64,000 nt of DNA from Candidatus Eisenbacteria bacterium (GCA_018831195.1 JAHJDP010000100.1:17841-81840), one strand, 5' to 3'; counted from the stretch's first letter, positions 24,278-34,523 are shown. Numbers and translations are program-made. Notes: generated by a model not told the origin, from the letters alone.

Positions 24278-25498
24278 GTGTCGAAGGAAAGTAATATCAT
24301 ATTCGTCGATGATGAACCCAGGGTTCTCGATGGAATCCGCCGCATGTTGCGTCCCAAAAGAAATGATTGGAAGATGGTTTTTGTCACAGGCGGTCCTGAA
24401 GCTTTGGACCTCATGGGACAGACTCCCTTTGATGTCATTGTGTCGGATATGAGAATGCCGGGAATGAACGGCGTTGAACTTCTCAATCATGTCCGCCGGC
24501 AATTTCCACAGACCATTCGAATTGCCTTTTCCGGCCAGGCATCCAAGGAAATGGCCCTCCGCTGCGCCGGACCGGTTCATCAATTCATCCCCAAGCCGAC
24601 CGATGCAAAGATGCTCATTGATACAATTGAAGGGGCTTGCTCGCTCCATTCCCATTTATCCATTACCTCTCTGAAGGTCGGCATTTCCCAGCTGGAGTCA
24701 CTGCCTTCCCTCCCGAGACCATACAGGGCATTGTTCGATCAAACAATCACGCCGTCTACGCCACTGGACCAGATCGCTAATGTTATTGCAAACGACCTGG
24801 GCCTGAGTTCCAAAATTCTACAGCTGGCCAATTCAGCCTTCTTCTCCACCGATGCCCGCGTTTCAAAGATTTCGGATGCCGTACATCAAATTGGATTTGA
24901 AGCCATCAAAGATTTGGTTCATACCGTTGGAATCCTCAGACCCATTCAGGATGATTCCCCCGTTATTCCTCATCTAGAGGAAATCTGGCATCACAGCCTT
25001 ACGGTGGCGGACCTGGCGCGGCGAATCGCCGCTTATGAGAATGCCGCCAGTAATGTGCAGGATGATGCTTATCTTGCCGGAATGTTACACAATATCGGCG
25101 CGCTTGTCCTGGCAACATTGTTTCCAGATAGTTATACATTCGGTCAAGTTTCAAAAATCCTGGATATATCAAGCGGCGGCATTGCCGAACAAGTGCCGTT
25201 AGAGACGCCCTATGCGGAAGTCGGAACATATTTACTGGGACTCTGGGGATTTGCCGATTCAATCCTCGACGCAACCGCTTATCATCACAACCCGTCGGCA
25301 TCGTCAACTTGTGAATTCGGTCCTCTAGCGGCCGTCCATGTCGCCAGGGCGATACTTCTGGAGGAGTCCGGGAAGCTTCAAATAGGTCTTGATTCGCACA
25401 TAGATCATGAATTCGTAGAGAAAATCGGAAAAATAGATCGTATTTCATCATGGCGCAACCTCCTCGACCCAAATGACAAGCAACAAAAAGCGAGCTGA
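24278..25498 (+). CDS. HDOD-domain response regulator
   Basis: 406 residues from a GTG start preceded by GAGGTAGG. The receiver domain (~5-125) has DD at 11-12, Asp57 in VIVSDMRMPGMNG, AFSGQAS and FIPKPTD. The HDOD domain (~145-350) shows ILQLANSAFF and LEEIWHHSLTVADLARRIA, and the hydrolase-like HNIG in AGMLHNIGALVL. HDOD proteins are non-enzymatic relatives of HD phosphohydrolases that act in signalling output. It overlaps the histidine kinase reading frame slightly if that gene starts at 25473, or ends 1 bp before it at 25500. It is a paralogue of the 26772-28010 protein. Confidence 0.9.
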   Translation: MSKESNIIFVDDEPRVLDGIRRMLRPKRNDWKMVFVTGGPEALDLMGQTPFDVIVSDMRMPGMNGVELLNHVRRQFPQTIRIAFSGQASKEMALRCAGPVHQFIPKPTDAKMLIDTIEGACSLHSHLSITSLKVGISQLESLPSLPRPYRALFDQTITPSTPLDQIANVIANDLGLSSKILQLANSAFFSTDARVSKISDAVHQIGFEAIKDLVHTVGILRPIQDDSPVIPHLEEIWHHSLTVADLARRIAAYENAASNVQDDAYLAGMLHNIGALVLATLFPDSYTFGQVSKILDISSGGIAEQVPLETPYAEVGTYLLGLWGFADSILDATAYHHNPSASSTCEFGPLAAVHVARAILLEESGKLQIGLDSHIDHEFVEKIGKIDRISSWRNLLDPNDKQQKAS

Positions 25499-25499
25499 T

Positions 25500-26756
25500 A
25501 TGGATGATTCAAGGATCGGTAAACGGACAAGCGCTCCCCTTCCGGCAATGAGTTCCCGGATCCTGTTCCAGGCTCTGGATGAAGCGCCCGATGCCATCGT
25601 AATAATTGATTCAGACGGAATGATTCAGTATTGCAATTCGGTTTTCACTCGTATTTTTGACCATTCTTTGGACTCTATTAAAGAGGCCGGCCTTGAATCG
25701 ATCTTTGCCGATTATCAAATGGATCATTACATCAAATCTGCAATTAATAATTCAGAAAGATGGACAGGCGAACTTTTGTTCAAATCACCCGGTGGAAATG
25801 TTATCCCTTGTGATCTGAGAATTTCCCCTATCAATGGAGCCGAGGACGGCGGGGGCGGAACACTTTTTATGATCAAGGATCTGTCGAAACAAAAAGCATT
25901 TGAGCGACAGCTTCTTCAGGCCCAAAAACTCGAATCGATCGGACAACTAGCGGCCGGCATCGCGCATGAAATCAATACTCCCACCCAGTTTGTCGGCGAC
26001 AATACTCGTTTTTTGAAAGAGGCCTGCGAAGATATATTCAAGGTGCTTGATTGCAGCGACAGACTTCTTGCGGCAGCCAAGAAGGGAACATTGGATTCCG
26101 TTCTTATAAACGATCTGGAGGATGCGATCGAAAAGGCTGATATCGATTACCTACGGGAAGAGATACCGATCGCAACGGAACAGGCGCTGGAAGGAATACA
26201 CCGCATAGCCACTATTGTCAGGGCCATGAAAGAATTCTCGCACCCTGGTTCCGACACGATGCAATTGACGGATATCAACAAATCCATCCAAAGCACTATC
26301 ACCGTGGCGACCAATCATTGGAAGTATGTCGCCGATCTTAAAACCGATTTTGATCCTCAATTAACCGCCGTTCCCTGCTTCCCCGGGGAAATCAATCAAA
26401 CAGTATTGAATTTGATCGTCAACGCCGCCGACGCCCTCGAATCGATCAGGAAAAAAGACAGCGATGGCAAGGGTTTAATACAGATCTCGACGAAGTTCGA
26501 CCCTCCATGGGCGGAAATACGGGTCAAGGACACGGGGGGCGGCATTCCTAAGAAAATTCAAGACAATATATTCGATCCATTCTTTACAACAAAGGAAGTC
26601 GGAAAGGGCAGCGGCCAAGGTTTAGCCATCGCCTATGCGACAATTATTAATAAACATAAGGGATCAATAAGCTTTGAAACCGAGCCGGGAGTTGGAACGA
26701 CCTTTATTATCAAATTGCCCCTCCAGCAGGAAGCAGATGATGAACTGGCGGCATAG
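25500..26756 (+). CDS. PAS-domain sensor histidine kinase
   Basis: 418 residues. A PAS domain (~20-130; EAPDAIVIIDSDGMIQYCN) is followed by a HisKA-type dimerisation helix with the phospho-accepting His156 in AAGIAHEINTPTQF. The ATPase domain has an N-box (LIVNAADAL), G1 (RVKDTGGGIPKK), FDPFFTTK and G2 (GSGQGLAIAYA). There is no transmembrane segment, so it is cytoplasmic. It sits between two HDOD response regulators and probably phosphorylates them. An upstream in-frame ATG at 25473 would overlap the preceding gene; neither start has a strong ribosome-binding site. Confidence 0.9.
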   Translation: MDDSRIGKRTSAPLPAMSSRILFQALDEAPDAIVIIDSDGMIQYCNSVFTRIFDHSLDSIKEAGLESIFADYQMDHYIKSAINNSERWTGELLFKSPGGNVIPCDLRISPINGAEDGGGGTLFMIKDLSKQKAFERQLLQAQKLESIGQLAAGIAHEINTPTQFVGDNTRFLKEACEDIFKVLDCSDRLLAAAKKGTLDSVLINDLEDAIEKADIDYLREEIPIATEQALEGIHRIATIVRAMKEFSHPGSDTMQLTDINKSIQSTITVATNHWKYVADLKTDFDPQLTAVPCFPGEINQTVLNLIVNAADALESIRKKDSDGKGLIQISTKFDPPWAEIRVKDTGGGIPKKIQDNIFDPFFTTKEVGKGSGQGLAIAYATIINKHKGSISFETEPGVGTTFIIKLPLQQEADDELAA

Positions 26757-26771
26757 AATGGGAGCATTGCG

Positions 26772-28010
26772 ATGAAGTGGCGCATTCTTTTTGTTGATGA
26801 CGAGCCGAATGTCCTTCAGGGTCTCCAACGCATGTTGAGAGGCAAACGCGATGAATGGGATATGGATTTTGCCGAAGGGCCTCAAGCAGCGCTAAAGATC
26901 TTGGAAACAAAAATCATCGACGTCGTAATCTCCGACATAAGAATGGCCGGAATGAACGGTGTCGAGTTCCTCACTAAGGTCATGGAACAATATCCCTATG
27001 TTGCAAGACTCGCCCTTTCGGGACAGGCGGATGAGCAGCTGACGCTGCAGGCGGTCTCCCCTGTTCAGCAGTACTTGTCCAAACCCTGCGAAGCCGAAGC
27101 CCTCATCAAGACAATTGAGAGGATCTGCGCTCTTCGGGATCAGGTTGGCGGTAAGGATCTCATGACATTGGTCATGCAGCTGAAAACGATCCCGAGCATT
27201 CCGTCGCTTTATTGGGAGATTGTCAATGAGCTGAACAAAGAGGAAGCCTCCCTTAAAAAAATCGGTGAAACGATTTCCCGCGACGTCGGCATGACGGCCA
27301 GAATCCTGCAACTTGTCAATTCCGCTTTCTTCGGCCTAAGACGCGAGGTTGGTGATCCCACGCATGCCGTGAACCTCCTCGGTCTCGATACCGTCAAGAA
27401 TCTGGTCCTTTCGATTCAGGTCTTTTCTGCATACGATGATCTCGAATTGGAATCCTTTTCATTAGATGCGCTGTGGCATCATAGTATGCAGACAGGAATG
27501 TTCGCCAAAGATATAGCGAAAGTCCAGGGCGCTGACCGGCATCTGGTTGAGAACAGTATGGGCGCCGGCATGCTTCATGATGTCGGCAAGTTAATCCTTG
27601 CGGCGAATCTTCCAGCCGAATTCGGTACAGCGGTGAAGCTGGCGGAAGAGAAAAAGATATCGATTCCCGAGGCGGAACTGGCGACCTTCGGCGCAACACA
27701 CGCTTCTATTGGGGCCTATGTCTTGGGTCTTTGGGGATTGCCGGAGGCCGTGGTTCAGGCCGTGGCCTGGCATCATTCCCCTTCTGAATGTCCGAACGCT
27801 CCTTCACAATTTTCCGCACTCACGGCGGTCCATGCCGCGAATATCATCGATCACGGCACAGGAGGCCCAGAGGCGCGATATCCATTGTCGGAAATCGATA
27901 CCGCCTACATTGAAAAACTTCACCTGTCACACCGGCTCGATGCCTGGCGTGACCTTTGCGAGGGATTGGAAGCTGAAGCTTCAAAGGAGGAGGAACGGAA
28001 AGCCGGCTAA
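26772..28010 (+). CDS. HDOD-domain response regulator (second paralogue)
   Basis: 412 residues. The receiver (~3-120) has DD at 9-10, Asp55 in VVISDIRMAGMNG, ALSGQAD and LSKPCE. The HDOD domain (~135-345) has ILQLVNSAFFGL, LDALWHHSMQTGMFAKDIA, the HDVGK motif in GAGMLHDVGKLIL and an AWHHSP helix, closer to a catalytic HD than its paralogue. The extended charged C-terminus ends in EEERKAG. It begins 15 bp after the kinase stop, so kinase and regulator are co-transcribed. Confidence 0.9.
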   Translation: MKWRILFVDDEPNVLQGLQRMLRGKRDEWDMDFAEGPQAALKILETKIIDVVISDIRMAGMNGVEFLTKVMEQYPYVARLALSGQADEQLTLQAVSPVQQYLSKPCEAEALIKTIERICALRDQVGGKDLMTLVMQLKTIPSIPSLYWEIVNELNKEEASLKKIGETISRDVGMTARILQLVNSAFFGLRREVGDPTHAVNLLGLDTVKNLVLSIQVFSAYDDLELESFSLDALWHHSMQTGMFAKDIAKVQGADRHLVENSMGAGMLHDVGKLILAANLPAEFGTAVKLAEEKKISIPEAELATFGATHASIGAYVLGLWGLPEAVVQAVAWHHSPSECPNAPSQFSALTAVHAANIIDHGTGGPEARYPLSEIDTAYIEKLHLSHRLDAWRDLCEGLEAEASKEEERKAG

Positions 28011-28077
28011 ATACTCTTAGCAAAACCTCCGGCATGTCGTAGAATGCTTGAAAAGGTCAAGGTCAAAGGAGGCCGGA

Positions 28078-29388
28078 GTGTTTTTGAAATCAGCTCTTAC
28101 CCCTATTCTCTTCATCATGGCCCTGCTTTCAATCGACCCGTCTCACGCAAAAGACAATTTCACACCCGATTTTGATACCCTTGCAAAAAAATATGAATCT
28201 TCCGCGATCGAGCAGCGGCGGCATATACACCAAAATCCGGAATTGTCTTCTCGGGAATTCAAGACTCAAGCCAATTTGAGGGAAGCGCTCAAAGAGATCC
28301 CCGGTATCAAGATTATTGAGGGCGAATGGGGCACCGGAGTTGTCGCCATACTCGAGGGTGGCAAACCGGGACCGATCGTCGCCTGGCGGACCGATATGGA
28401 TGCCCTCCCGATAACCGAAGAGACAGGCCTCCCCTATGCAAGCACCGTGGTCGACACGCTGCGGGGCGGCCGGCAGACCGGCGTTATGCATGCCTGCGGT
28501 CATGATTTTCACATGGCTATCGCCGTTGGCTTGATGAGAATCCTGTCGGATGTGAGAGACGAGTTGCCTGGTGCGGTTCTCTTCATCGGCGAACCGGCGG
28601 AAGAGATCGGCGCAGGAGCGCTTCAGCTTCTTGAAGCCGGGCTCTTTGATGAGGGCCGCCTTCCACAATGCGCCTTGGCCATCCACATCCACCCGACAAT
28701 CCCCTTCGGCATGGTGGGCTCGTGTCCGGGGCCGTCCTCAGCCAACGTCGACGGGTTCAGACTCCGTGTGCTTGGTAAGGGCGGGCATGGCGCCTATCCT
28801 CACAAGACGATCGATCCGGTGACTCTTGCCGCTCGAATGGTTCTGGCATTTCAGGCCATCGTATCACGTGAAATCGATGTCAATCGGAATTGCGTGATCT
28901 CCGTCGGAAGCATCAACGGCGGCGCAACGAGTAATGTCATACCTGGTGAAGTCCTGATTGATGCGACAGTGCGCAGCCATGACCAGGAAACCAGGGAATT
29001 ATTAAAACAAAAAATCGAAAGAACGGTCTCGGGGTTGGCGATGGCCGCCGGCGCCCCGGAACCGGAAATGGAATATTATTACGGTACGGCATCCGGATAT
29101 AACAATCCGACACTTGTCGAACAATGTCGCGAGGTCTTTCGCAGGGTCCTTGGCGATGAAAACGAGATCATCTACGAGCCGCCCATGGGAGGAGAGGACT
29201 TTTCCTACTATGGAAAACAGGTGCCGGGATTTCAATTCCGTCTTGGTGTCGGGCGCTCAGACCGGGAAATGGCGCTTCATCGCGCCAATCTCGACCCCGA
29301 TGAACGGGCGATCGGGTTGGGACTCCGTTTGGCCGCGGAGGTTGTCTGGGATCAGCTCCAGCGCGGAGAAGATACCTTCGGCAACTAG
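28078..29388 (+). CDS. Secreted M20-family amidohydrolase (IAA-amino-acid hydrolase/hippurate hydrolase-like)
   Basis: 436 residues. A signal peptide occupies ~1-24 (ending PSHAKD). The M20D signature is present: RRHIHQNPELS, RTDMDALPITEETGLPYAS, MHACGHDFHMA (metal-binding Cys/His), GEPAEEIGAGALQLLEAG (catalytic Glu) and PMGGEDFSYY near the C-terminus. It hydrolyses N-acyl amino acids in the periplasm or outside the cell. The longer frame from TTG 28048 is rejected because AAAGGAGG lies 5 bp before the GTG at 28078 and the signal peptide begins there. The stop is followed by ~220 bp before the next gene. Confidence 0.88.
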   Translation: MFLKSALTPILFIMALLSIDPSHAKDNFTPDFDTLAKKYESSAIEQRRHIHQNPELSSREFKTQANLREALKEIPGIKIIEGEWGTGVVAILEGGKPGPIVAWRTDMDALPITEETGLPYASTVVDTLRGGRQTGVMHACGHDFHMAIAVGLMRILSDVRDELPGAVLFIGEPAEEIGAGALQLLEAGLFDEGRLPQCALAIHIHPTIPFGMVGSCPGPSSANVDGFRLRVLGKGGHGAYPHKTIDPVTLAARMVLAFQAIVSREIDVNRNCVISVGSINGGATSNVIPGEVLIDATVRSHDQETRELLKQKIERTVSGLAMAAGAPEPEMEYYYGTASGYNNPTLVEQCREVFRRVLGDENEIIYEPPMGGEDFSYYGKQVPGFQFRLGVGRSDREMALHRANLDPDERAIGLGLRLAAEVVWDQLQRGEDTFGN

Positions 29389-29610
29389 GCTCGCGTCGAG
29401 ATGACCCCTGCGCGACGGGGCAACATCTTCGAAGCCAATGAGTTATTCGCCCCGGGATTTTATGGGATCTCCCTCTCTTCCCGCCACGCCCAGGGCAACG
29501 GCCGCCAGGCATTCCGCTATCTCCCTGCAGTGATTTATGTTATCCTTCTAGATGAGATATAGGCTCCTCCTGGAGCTGCGTTCGCCAACATTTTCTCTGG
29601 AGTGGTCACC

Positions 29611-32600
29611 ATGAAACGAAACAGGTTCAGCCTGCTCGCCGTTGTCCTCCTTTTTCTCCCCCAACTCTCCCTCTCCGCGCTCCAGGGACGGGGCGTCACA
29701 CTGGAGGATTTTGAATCTGGATCCATCGTACTCAACAGCTACCCGGATCAGGACAACGATCCCACCGCCTGGGAATTGACGCCATCGAACACCTATGACG
29801 GCTCGGCCTATGCCCTGCGGCTATACGGCAACACCTGGAAGACGCAGGATATTCAGCCCTATGCCGTCAACGACAGCACCGTCTGGCAGGTCGCCGCCTT
29901 TATAGACCGCCTGGGAGAAATGCAGGCCTTTGGAGTCGCCGACAGCGTTAATGAGCTTTTTTATACATTCGGCGGCAATCAGCTTCCCCAAGAAACGAAG
30001 TGGTGGACCGTCTATCAGGGAGCCTTTCCAACAGACGAGTGGTATGCTTATCTGCTGCCCATCGGACAGGCTTGGTTTGTGACGTACGGGTATTATCCGG
30101 TCATCACAAAACTGCTCTATATCAATGATGACGACAGCGGCGGGAGCGGCGTTATTCTCTTTGATGAAATTATCGATGTGACAGAAGATCTTCCGGTTCC
30201 GCCCATCGCGACGATTGATTATACAATCGAGCATACCGAAAAGCTGGGTAATAACCTTTACCGCGTGGCGCTTCAATTCTTCGGACAGGTGAGCGATCCC
30301 GATTCCGAATCCCATGATTTCCTGTGGGATTTTGGAGACAGCACAACCAGCATCGATCAAAACCCGACACATGAATTTCTTGTCGAGGCTTATTACCCTT
30401 ACACGGTCGGACTCACCGTGAAGGACCCCGACGATCTGGCTGGTTTCGATACATGCCAGGTTAATGTAGAAGTTGGGCCGGCCGAGATGCCCCTCACCGT
30501 TAACTTTGTAGGGGATATCATGACGGCGCGCGGCTATGAATCAAACGGCGGGATCATCGACACCTACGGCATCGAGGCGCTTTTCGAGCCGACACTTTCA
30601 ATTTTCGGCGGGGCTGCGGATGTCAATGTCGCCAACCTCGAAGTTCCCTATACGGACCGCGGAGAGCCTCATCCCACAAAAAGCGTCGTTTTCCGGGCGC
30701 GCCCTGAAAATATCGTCGGATTAAAATATGCCGGAATCGATCTGGTCACACTTGGGAACAATCATATTATCGACTACGGCGAGGAGGGAATGCTCCAGAC
30801 GATGGAGCTTTTAGACACCCTTCGCATTCGCCACTCCGGCGCGGGGATCAATGAGTACTTCGCCTTGCAACCGACCTTTTGGACCGAAAAGGGTGTCCGA
30901 ATTGCCTTTCTCGGCCAGTGCAACCGCACGGGCCGCCTCTGGAATTACCAGCCCTTCCTCGACGCCGGCTATAACAAATGCGGCTTTGGCAACTTCATCA
31001 CGCAGAATATCGAAAGCAGCATCAATAATGTTCGCGATGTCGCCGATATCGTGATTCTTCAGGGCCACAGCGGCACTGAATACCAAACGGAACCACCGGA
31101 TAAATTCCTTGGTGAACCGCCGCCCGTCGAGGCCAATGAGATCGGGCCGGATGATCCCGATTTCCGCTTCAATATCGAACCGTCGGCGGGGGACCGCGCG
31201 CTACGGCGCCAAGTCATTGATTTCGGCGCCGACATCATGATCAATCACCATCCCCATGTTCTTCAGGGGTTTGAATCGTACAACGGCAAACTCATCGCCC
31301 ACAGTCTCGGCAATTTTGTATTTGAGCTCTACTATCCCGAAACAATGCCCACCATAGTGTTGACGCTTGAAATAACAAAGAATGGCATCATGGGTTATAC
31401 ATTTACACCCGCATGGATTGATGACTATATTCCAAAACCCGCCATTGGACAGTTCGGCCGCGAAATCATGGACCGGATGGCCGAATATTCCCGAAAGATG
31501 GGCGCGATCGTCGCAACCGATCCGGAGATCAGCAGGGCCCGGATCTATCTCAGCCGTGACGATGCCGACTCGACCCAGACGGATCATGAGGCGACGGTTC
31601 CATTTGTCGATCTTGGTGGATATCGCATCACACCGCCCATTGAAGTCTCTTCAGACGGCAATCTTTCGGAAATCATCAATGCCGTCGGCAGCGGCCTGAC
31701 GAGCTATGAGGTCTGCTGGGGGAGCGAGATTCTTTGGCACGGAAATTTCGAAGATGAAGGGGCGACCTTCTGGGATGACAATACCTCTGATGAGTGGCTT
31801 GACGCATCAGAAGCCCATAGCGGGCAACGTTCGTTGGCGTTGAGGCGTCATGATTATGACAGCGCTCCGGTCGGTACCGATCTCGAAAAGAATCTTCCCT
31901 GTTATCCAGAACACCGGCATACCTGCGCCGGATATTTGAAGGCCGAGAACGCGAAAGATGCCATCATCATGAACCGCTTCTACTCCTCACGGACCAGCAC
32001 CACGCCGATCATCAGTACTGATATCGGTGATCGTTTTTCAGGGTCCCAGGATTGGACCTTCCGCTGGCAGGATCTGGAGACGCCGGAGAATGCGATCTAC
32101 TTCGATATTCGCTGTGAAAACGACGCGCCATCCTCAGGCACGGGTATGGCCTGGTTCGATGATTTGAAACTTATTCAATGGGAGCCCTGGTTCACCGGCC
32201 AGACACCGGTTTCGGTTCCGTCGCCGAATAACCATCGATTCATTCAAATCCGGACAACCGATACCGCGGTCGCTGAAGCGACGATCAATTACAAGACGAC
32301 CAGTTATAATCCCAACCCCGCCGATGCTCCCGATCCCATGGTCCGGATCAGTGAGGCATCCTGGATCCGGAATTTCCCAAATCCCGCCCGGGGGAACACG
32401 ACGATCGAGCTCCGGCTGCCCCAGGCCACGGGTCCGCTCGTGGTCGATCTGGCGATTTTTGATATCCAGGGGCGGCGGGTCGCGAATCTTTTCAAGGGGC
32501 GGGTGACCGGCGGCACTCCATACACATACCAATGGGACGGATCAGATGACCGCGGAAGAGGTCTTGCAAGCGGGGTCTATTTCTCCAGGGCCGTGGTGAA

Positions 32601-32640
32601 TGGGGATGCCCGGAGCCAAAAGATACTGATATTGCGATGA
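29611..32640 (+). CDS. Secreted multi-domain CapA-like protein (PKD + CapA + FlgD-type C-terminus)
   Basis: 1009 residues. A signal peptide covers ~1-25. An N-terminal beta domain is followed by a PKD-like Ig domain (~200-290; DPDSESHDFLWDFGDS). The CapA/poly-gamma-glutamate metallophosphatase-like domain (~295-610) carries FVGDIMTARG, VNVANLEVPYTDRG, DLVTLGNNHIIDYG, ILQGHSGTEY and INHHPHVLQGFE. A carbohydrate-binding-like beta domain (~690-850) follows, and the last ~90 residues are a FlgD-type Ig domain (NFPNPARGNTTIELRLPQA, WDGSDDRGRG, ASGVYFSRA). CapA domains are calcineurin-like phosphatases linked to capsule synthesis, but fusion to secretion modules suggests an extracellular role. GGAG lies 8 bp before the ATG. 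Confidence 0.85.
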   Translation: MKRNRFSLLAVVLLFLPQLSLSALQGRGVTLEDFESGSIVLNSYPDQDNDPTAWELTPSNTYDGSAYALRLYGNTWKTQDIQPYAVNDSTVWQVAAFIDRLGEMQAFGVADSVNELFYTFGGNQLPQETKWWTVYQGAFPTDEWYAYLLPIGQAWFVTYGYYPVITKLLYINDDDSGGSGVILFDEIIDVTEDLPVPPIATIDYTIEHTEKLGNNLYRVALQFFGQVSDPDSESHDFLWDFGDSTTSIDQNPTHEFLVEAYYPYTVGLTVKDPDDLAGFDTCQVNVEVGPAEMPLTVNFVGDIMTARGYESNGGIIDTYGIEALFEPTLSIFGGAADVNVANLEVPYTDRGEPHPTKSVVFRARPENIVGLKYAGIDLVTLGNNHIIDYGEEGMLQTMELLDTLRIRHSGAGINEYFALQPTFWTEKGVRIAFLGQCNRTGRLWNYQPFLDAGYNKCGFGNFITQNIESSINNVRDVADIVILQGHSGTEYQTEPPDKFLGEPPPVEANEIGPDDPDFRFNIEPSAGDRALRRQVIDFGADIMINHHPHVLQGFESYNGKLIAHSLGNFVFELYYPETMPTIVLTLEITKNGIMGYTFTPAWIDDYIPKPAIGQFGREIMDRMAEYSRKMGAIVATDPEISRARIYLSRDDADSTQTDHEATVPFVDLGGYRITPPIEVSSDGNLSEIINAVGSGLTSYEVCWGSEILWHGNFEDEGATFWDDNTSDEWLDASEAHSGQRSLALRRHDYDSAPVGTDLEKNLPCYPEHRHTCAGYLKAENAKDAIIMNRFYSSRTSTTPIISTDIGDRFSGSQDWTFRWQDLETPENAIYFDIRCENDAPSSGTGMAWFDDLKLIQWEPWFTGQTPVSVPSPNNHRFIQIRTTDTAVAEATINYKTTSYNPNPADAPDPMVRISEASWIRNFPNPARGNTTIELRLPQATGPLVVDLAIFDIQGRRVANLFKGRVTGGTPYTYQWDGSDDRGRGLASGVYFSRAVVNGDARSQKILILR

Positions 32641-32984
32641 TCATCTGACCCGTGCGGCCTGTGTCATCTGTCCTATGCGGCTTTAGGCCGACGCCCCCGA
32701 AGATCGCCTGTAAACAGACCCTGGTTGACGAAGATCTCAACTTATAGGATGCTTGTCGTCAGGCAGGGTGAAACTCCACCCCCCCTTACTCGTAATAGTT
32801 AGAGAGTTATGCCAATATCCCGCATGGTGGTCATTACCCAGAGTCAAAACCCCATCACCTGAGCGGATTCGCGTGAGGATCAGATTGTACAAATTGATCA
32901 CCCATTCCTTTGTAGGAATTTGGTCATCTCACGCAAGGCCAGAATAGCTTCATGAGAAGATGTCGTATGGAGGGAGAAGTGACC
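32641..32984 (+). other. 344-bp leader/intergenic stretch before the efflux operon
   Basis: No coding frame is convincing. It separates the CapA-like gene from the TolC-like gene and should hold the efflux-operon promoter, but no pair of -35/-10 boxes with good spacing was found. A run of seven C (32779-32785) and short inverted repeats are the only features seen. Confidence 0.4.
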
Positions 32985-34490
32985 GTGTCAAAATTGATTC
33001 TCTTCTTCATTATTTATTTGGGGATAAATTCCCCGGCGGTGCCTGCCGGCGACCCGCAATCCCTCGATCTTTCTCAAGAGACATCCAATAGCGGCGTCAT
33101 TGAGCCCATTCACGGATCACAAAATGCTCTGACTCTTCGGGAGTGTATACAAGAGGCCTTAACGTCGAATGCCCAATTGGAGTCAGAGCGACTGCGGCGG
33201 GGAGAGCTCAGGGGCCAGATGGTGCAGGCCCGATCCACAGGGTTGCCCACTCTGGACATCAGCGGCAACTGGTCGCGGGGCCGGGATCCGAGTTATTCCT
33301 TTAATTCGGCATTCGGCGGAGGCGGGGATGATTCAGGCGACAGCGGGGGGTCTATTGGAGGAGAATGCGCCTGCGTCGATACCTTCCTTTCAGGATTATC
33401 CCTCATACCCGCCGCCAGCGATATCCAGGCGCAAACATTTTGGCGAGCCAGCCTCAACGGTCATTGGGAGCTGCGTCCCGGTTTAATCTCTAACGCCATC
33501 GGCGCCGCCGGACTGGGCATCAAGCGGCAAGAGCATCTCATCACTGATATTGAAAACAGAACCGTTGAAAGTGTCATGATCGGCTATTATGGCGTGATCA
33601 AAGCCGGTGAACAGGTGGACGCGCTGGATGCGGAACTGGCGGTCCGCCGGGAGTTTCTCGACATCACACGGCGGCGTTTTACATTAGAACTGGCCACGAG
33701 CTTGGATACACTCCGGGCCGCCGTCTCCTATGCAAACCTCTTGCCGTCAAAACGTTCCGCCGAGCAGGGGCTTCGCGATGCCGGCGCCCGTCTCAATGTT
33801 CTCATGGGCCGCCACCCCCTTTCCCCTCTTGCGATAACGGCCGACGTTCCTCTCGAGCTGGAACCGCTCGATGATTCCATGGCGGAAGCGGGCATTCACC
33901 AGCGGTCTGACATCCATCAAATGGAATATTTAAAAAAGATGATCCAGAAAAACCGCGGGGCACAGAAGGCTGAGCACCGGCCCTATCTGTCCGCCGACGC
34001 ATCGTATGGATATGTCACATCTCAATTCGGCGAGCTGACCGACAAGGGGCACGATTTCTGGTCAGCCAGCATTACACTTATCGTTCCATTTTTCGACGGG
34101 ATGCTGACCCGCGGTAAAGTACAAGAGACGGAGGCTTCAATCCGCCGAACCCAGCGCGAAATCGACAACGCCAAGAGCCAGGCCTATCTCGAGATTCTCA
34201 CCATCCTCGGAAATCTCGAATCCGCCCGGGCGAATCACGGCGCTGCCAAGCTGAACGTTGCCGCCGCCGAGGAAGCCCTCAGGCAAATGACCCTCCGGTT
34301 CGAAGTGGGGAAAGCAGACTATATCTCTGTTTTGGAAAGCCAGTCCGCTAGATTTGAAGCGCGAAGCCAGTACATTTCAGCCAATAATGAAGTTCTAACA
34401 TTAACGGCATCCCTCAAACGCGCGATGGGGTATCCGCCGGAAACACCGCTCGCTGAAATCAAACAAATACTGGCGGTTGAAAAGCCTTAG
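32985..34490 (+). CDS. TolC-family outer-membrane efflux protein
   Basis: 501 residues. A signal peptide (SKLILFFIIYLGINSPAVPAG) is followed by the two repeated outer-membrane-efflux halves. The first begins LTLRECIQEALTSNAQLESE, and the second shows VAAAEEALRQMTLRFEVGKA-type helices with a DYISVLESQ motif. The trimeric channel spans outer membrane and periplasm and docks with the RND pump. An internal Gly/Asp/Cys-rich loop (DDSGDSGGSIGGECAC, ~residues 110-130) is unusual. The start is chosen at the GTG at 32985 because GGAGGGAG precedes it and the signal peptide begins there. It is followed by the adaptor and pump. Confidence 0.88.
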   Translation: MSKLILFFIIYLGINSPAVPAGDPQSLDLSQETSNSGVIEPIHGSQNALTLRECIQEALTSNAQLESERLRRGELRGQMVQARSTGLPTLDISGNWSRGRDPSYSFNSAFGGGGDDSGDSGGSIGGECACVDTFLSGLSLIPAASDIQAQTFWRASLNGHWELRPGLISNAIGAAGLGIKRQEHLITDIENRTVESVMIGYYGVIKAGEQVDALDAELAVRREFLDITRRRFTLELATSLDTLRAAVSYANLLPSKRSAEQGLRDAGARLNVLMGRHPLSPLAITADVPLELEPLDDSMAEAGIHQRSDIHQMEYLKKMIQKNRGAQKAEHRPYLSADASYGYVTSQFGELTDKGHDFWSASITLIVPFFDGMLTRGKVQETEASIRRTQREIDNAKSQAYLEILTILGNLESARANHGAAKLNVAAAEEALRQMTLRFEVGKADYISVLESQSARFEARSQYISANNEVLTLTASLKRAMGYPPETPLAEIKQILAVEKP

Positions 34491-34523
34491 TTCTCGGGCG
34501 CAAGAGACATCAAGGAGAATGTG

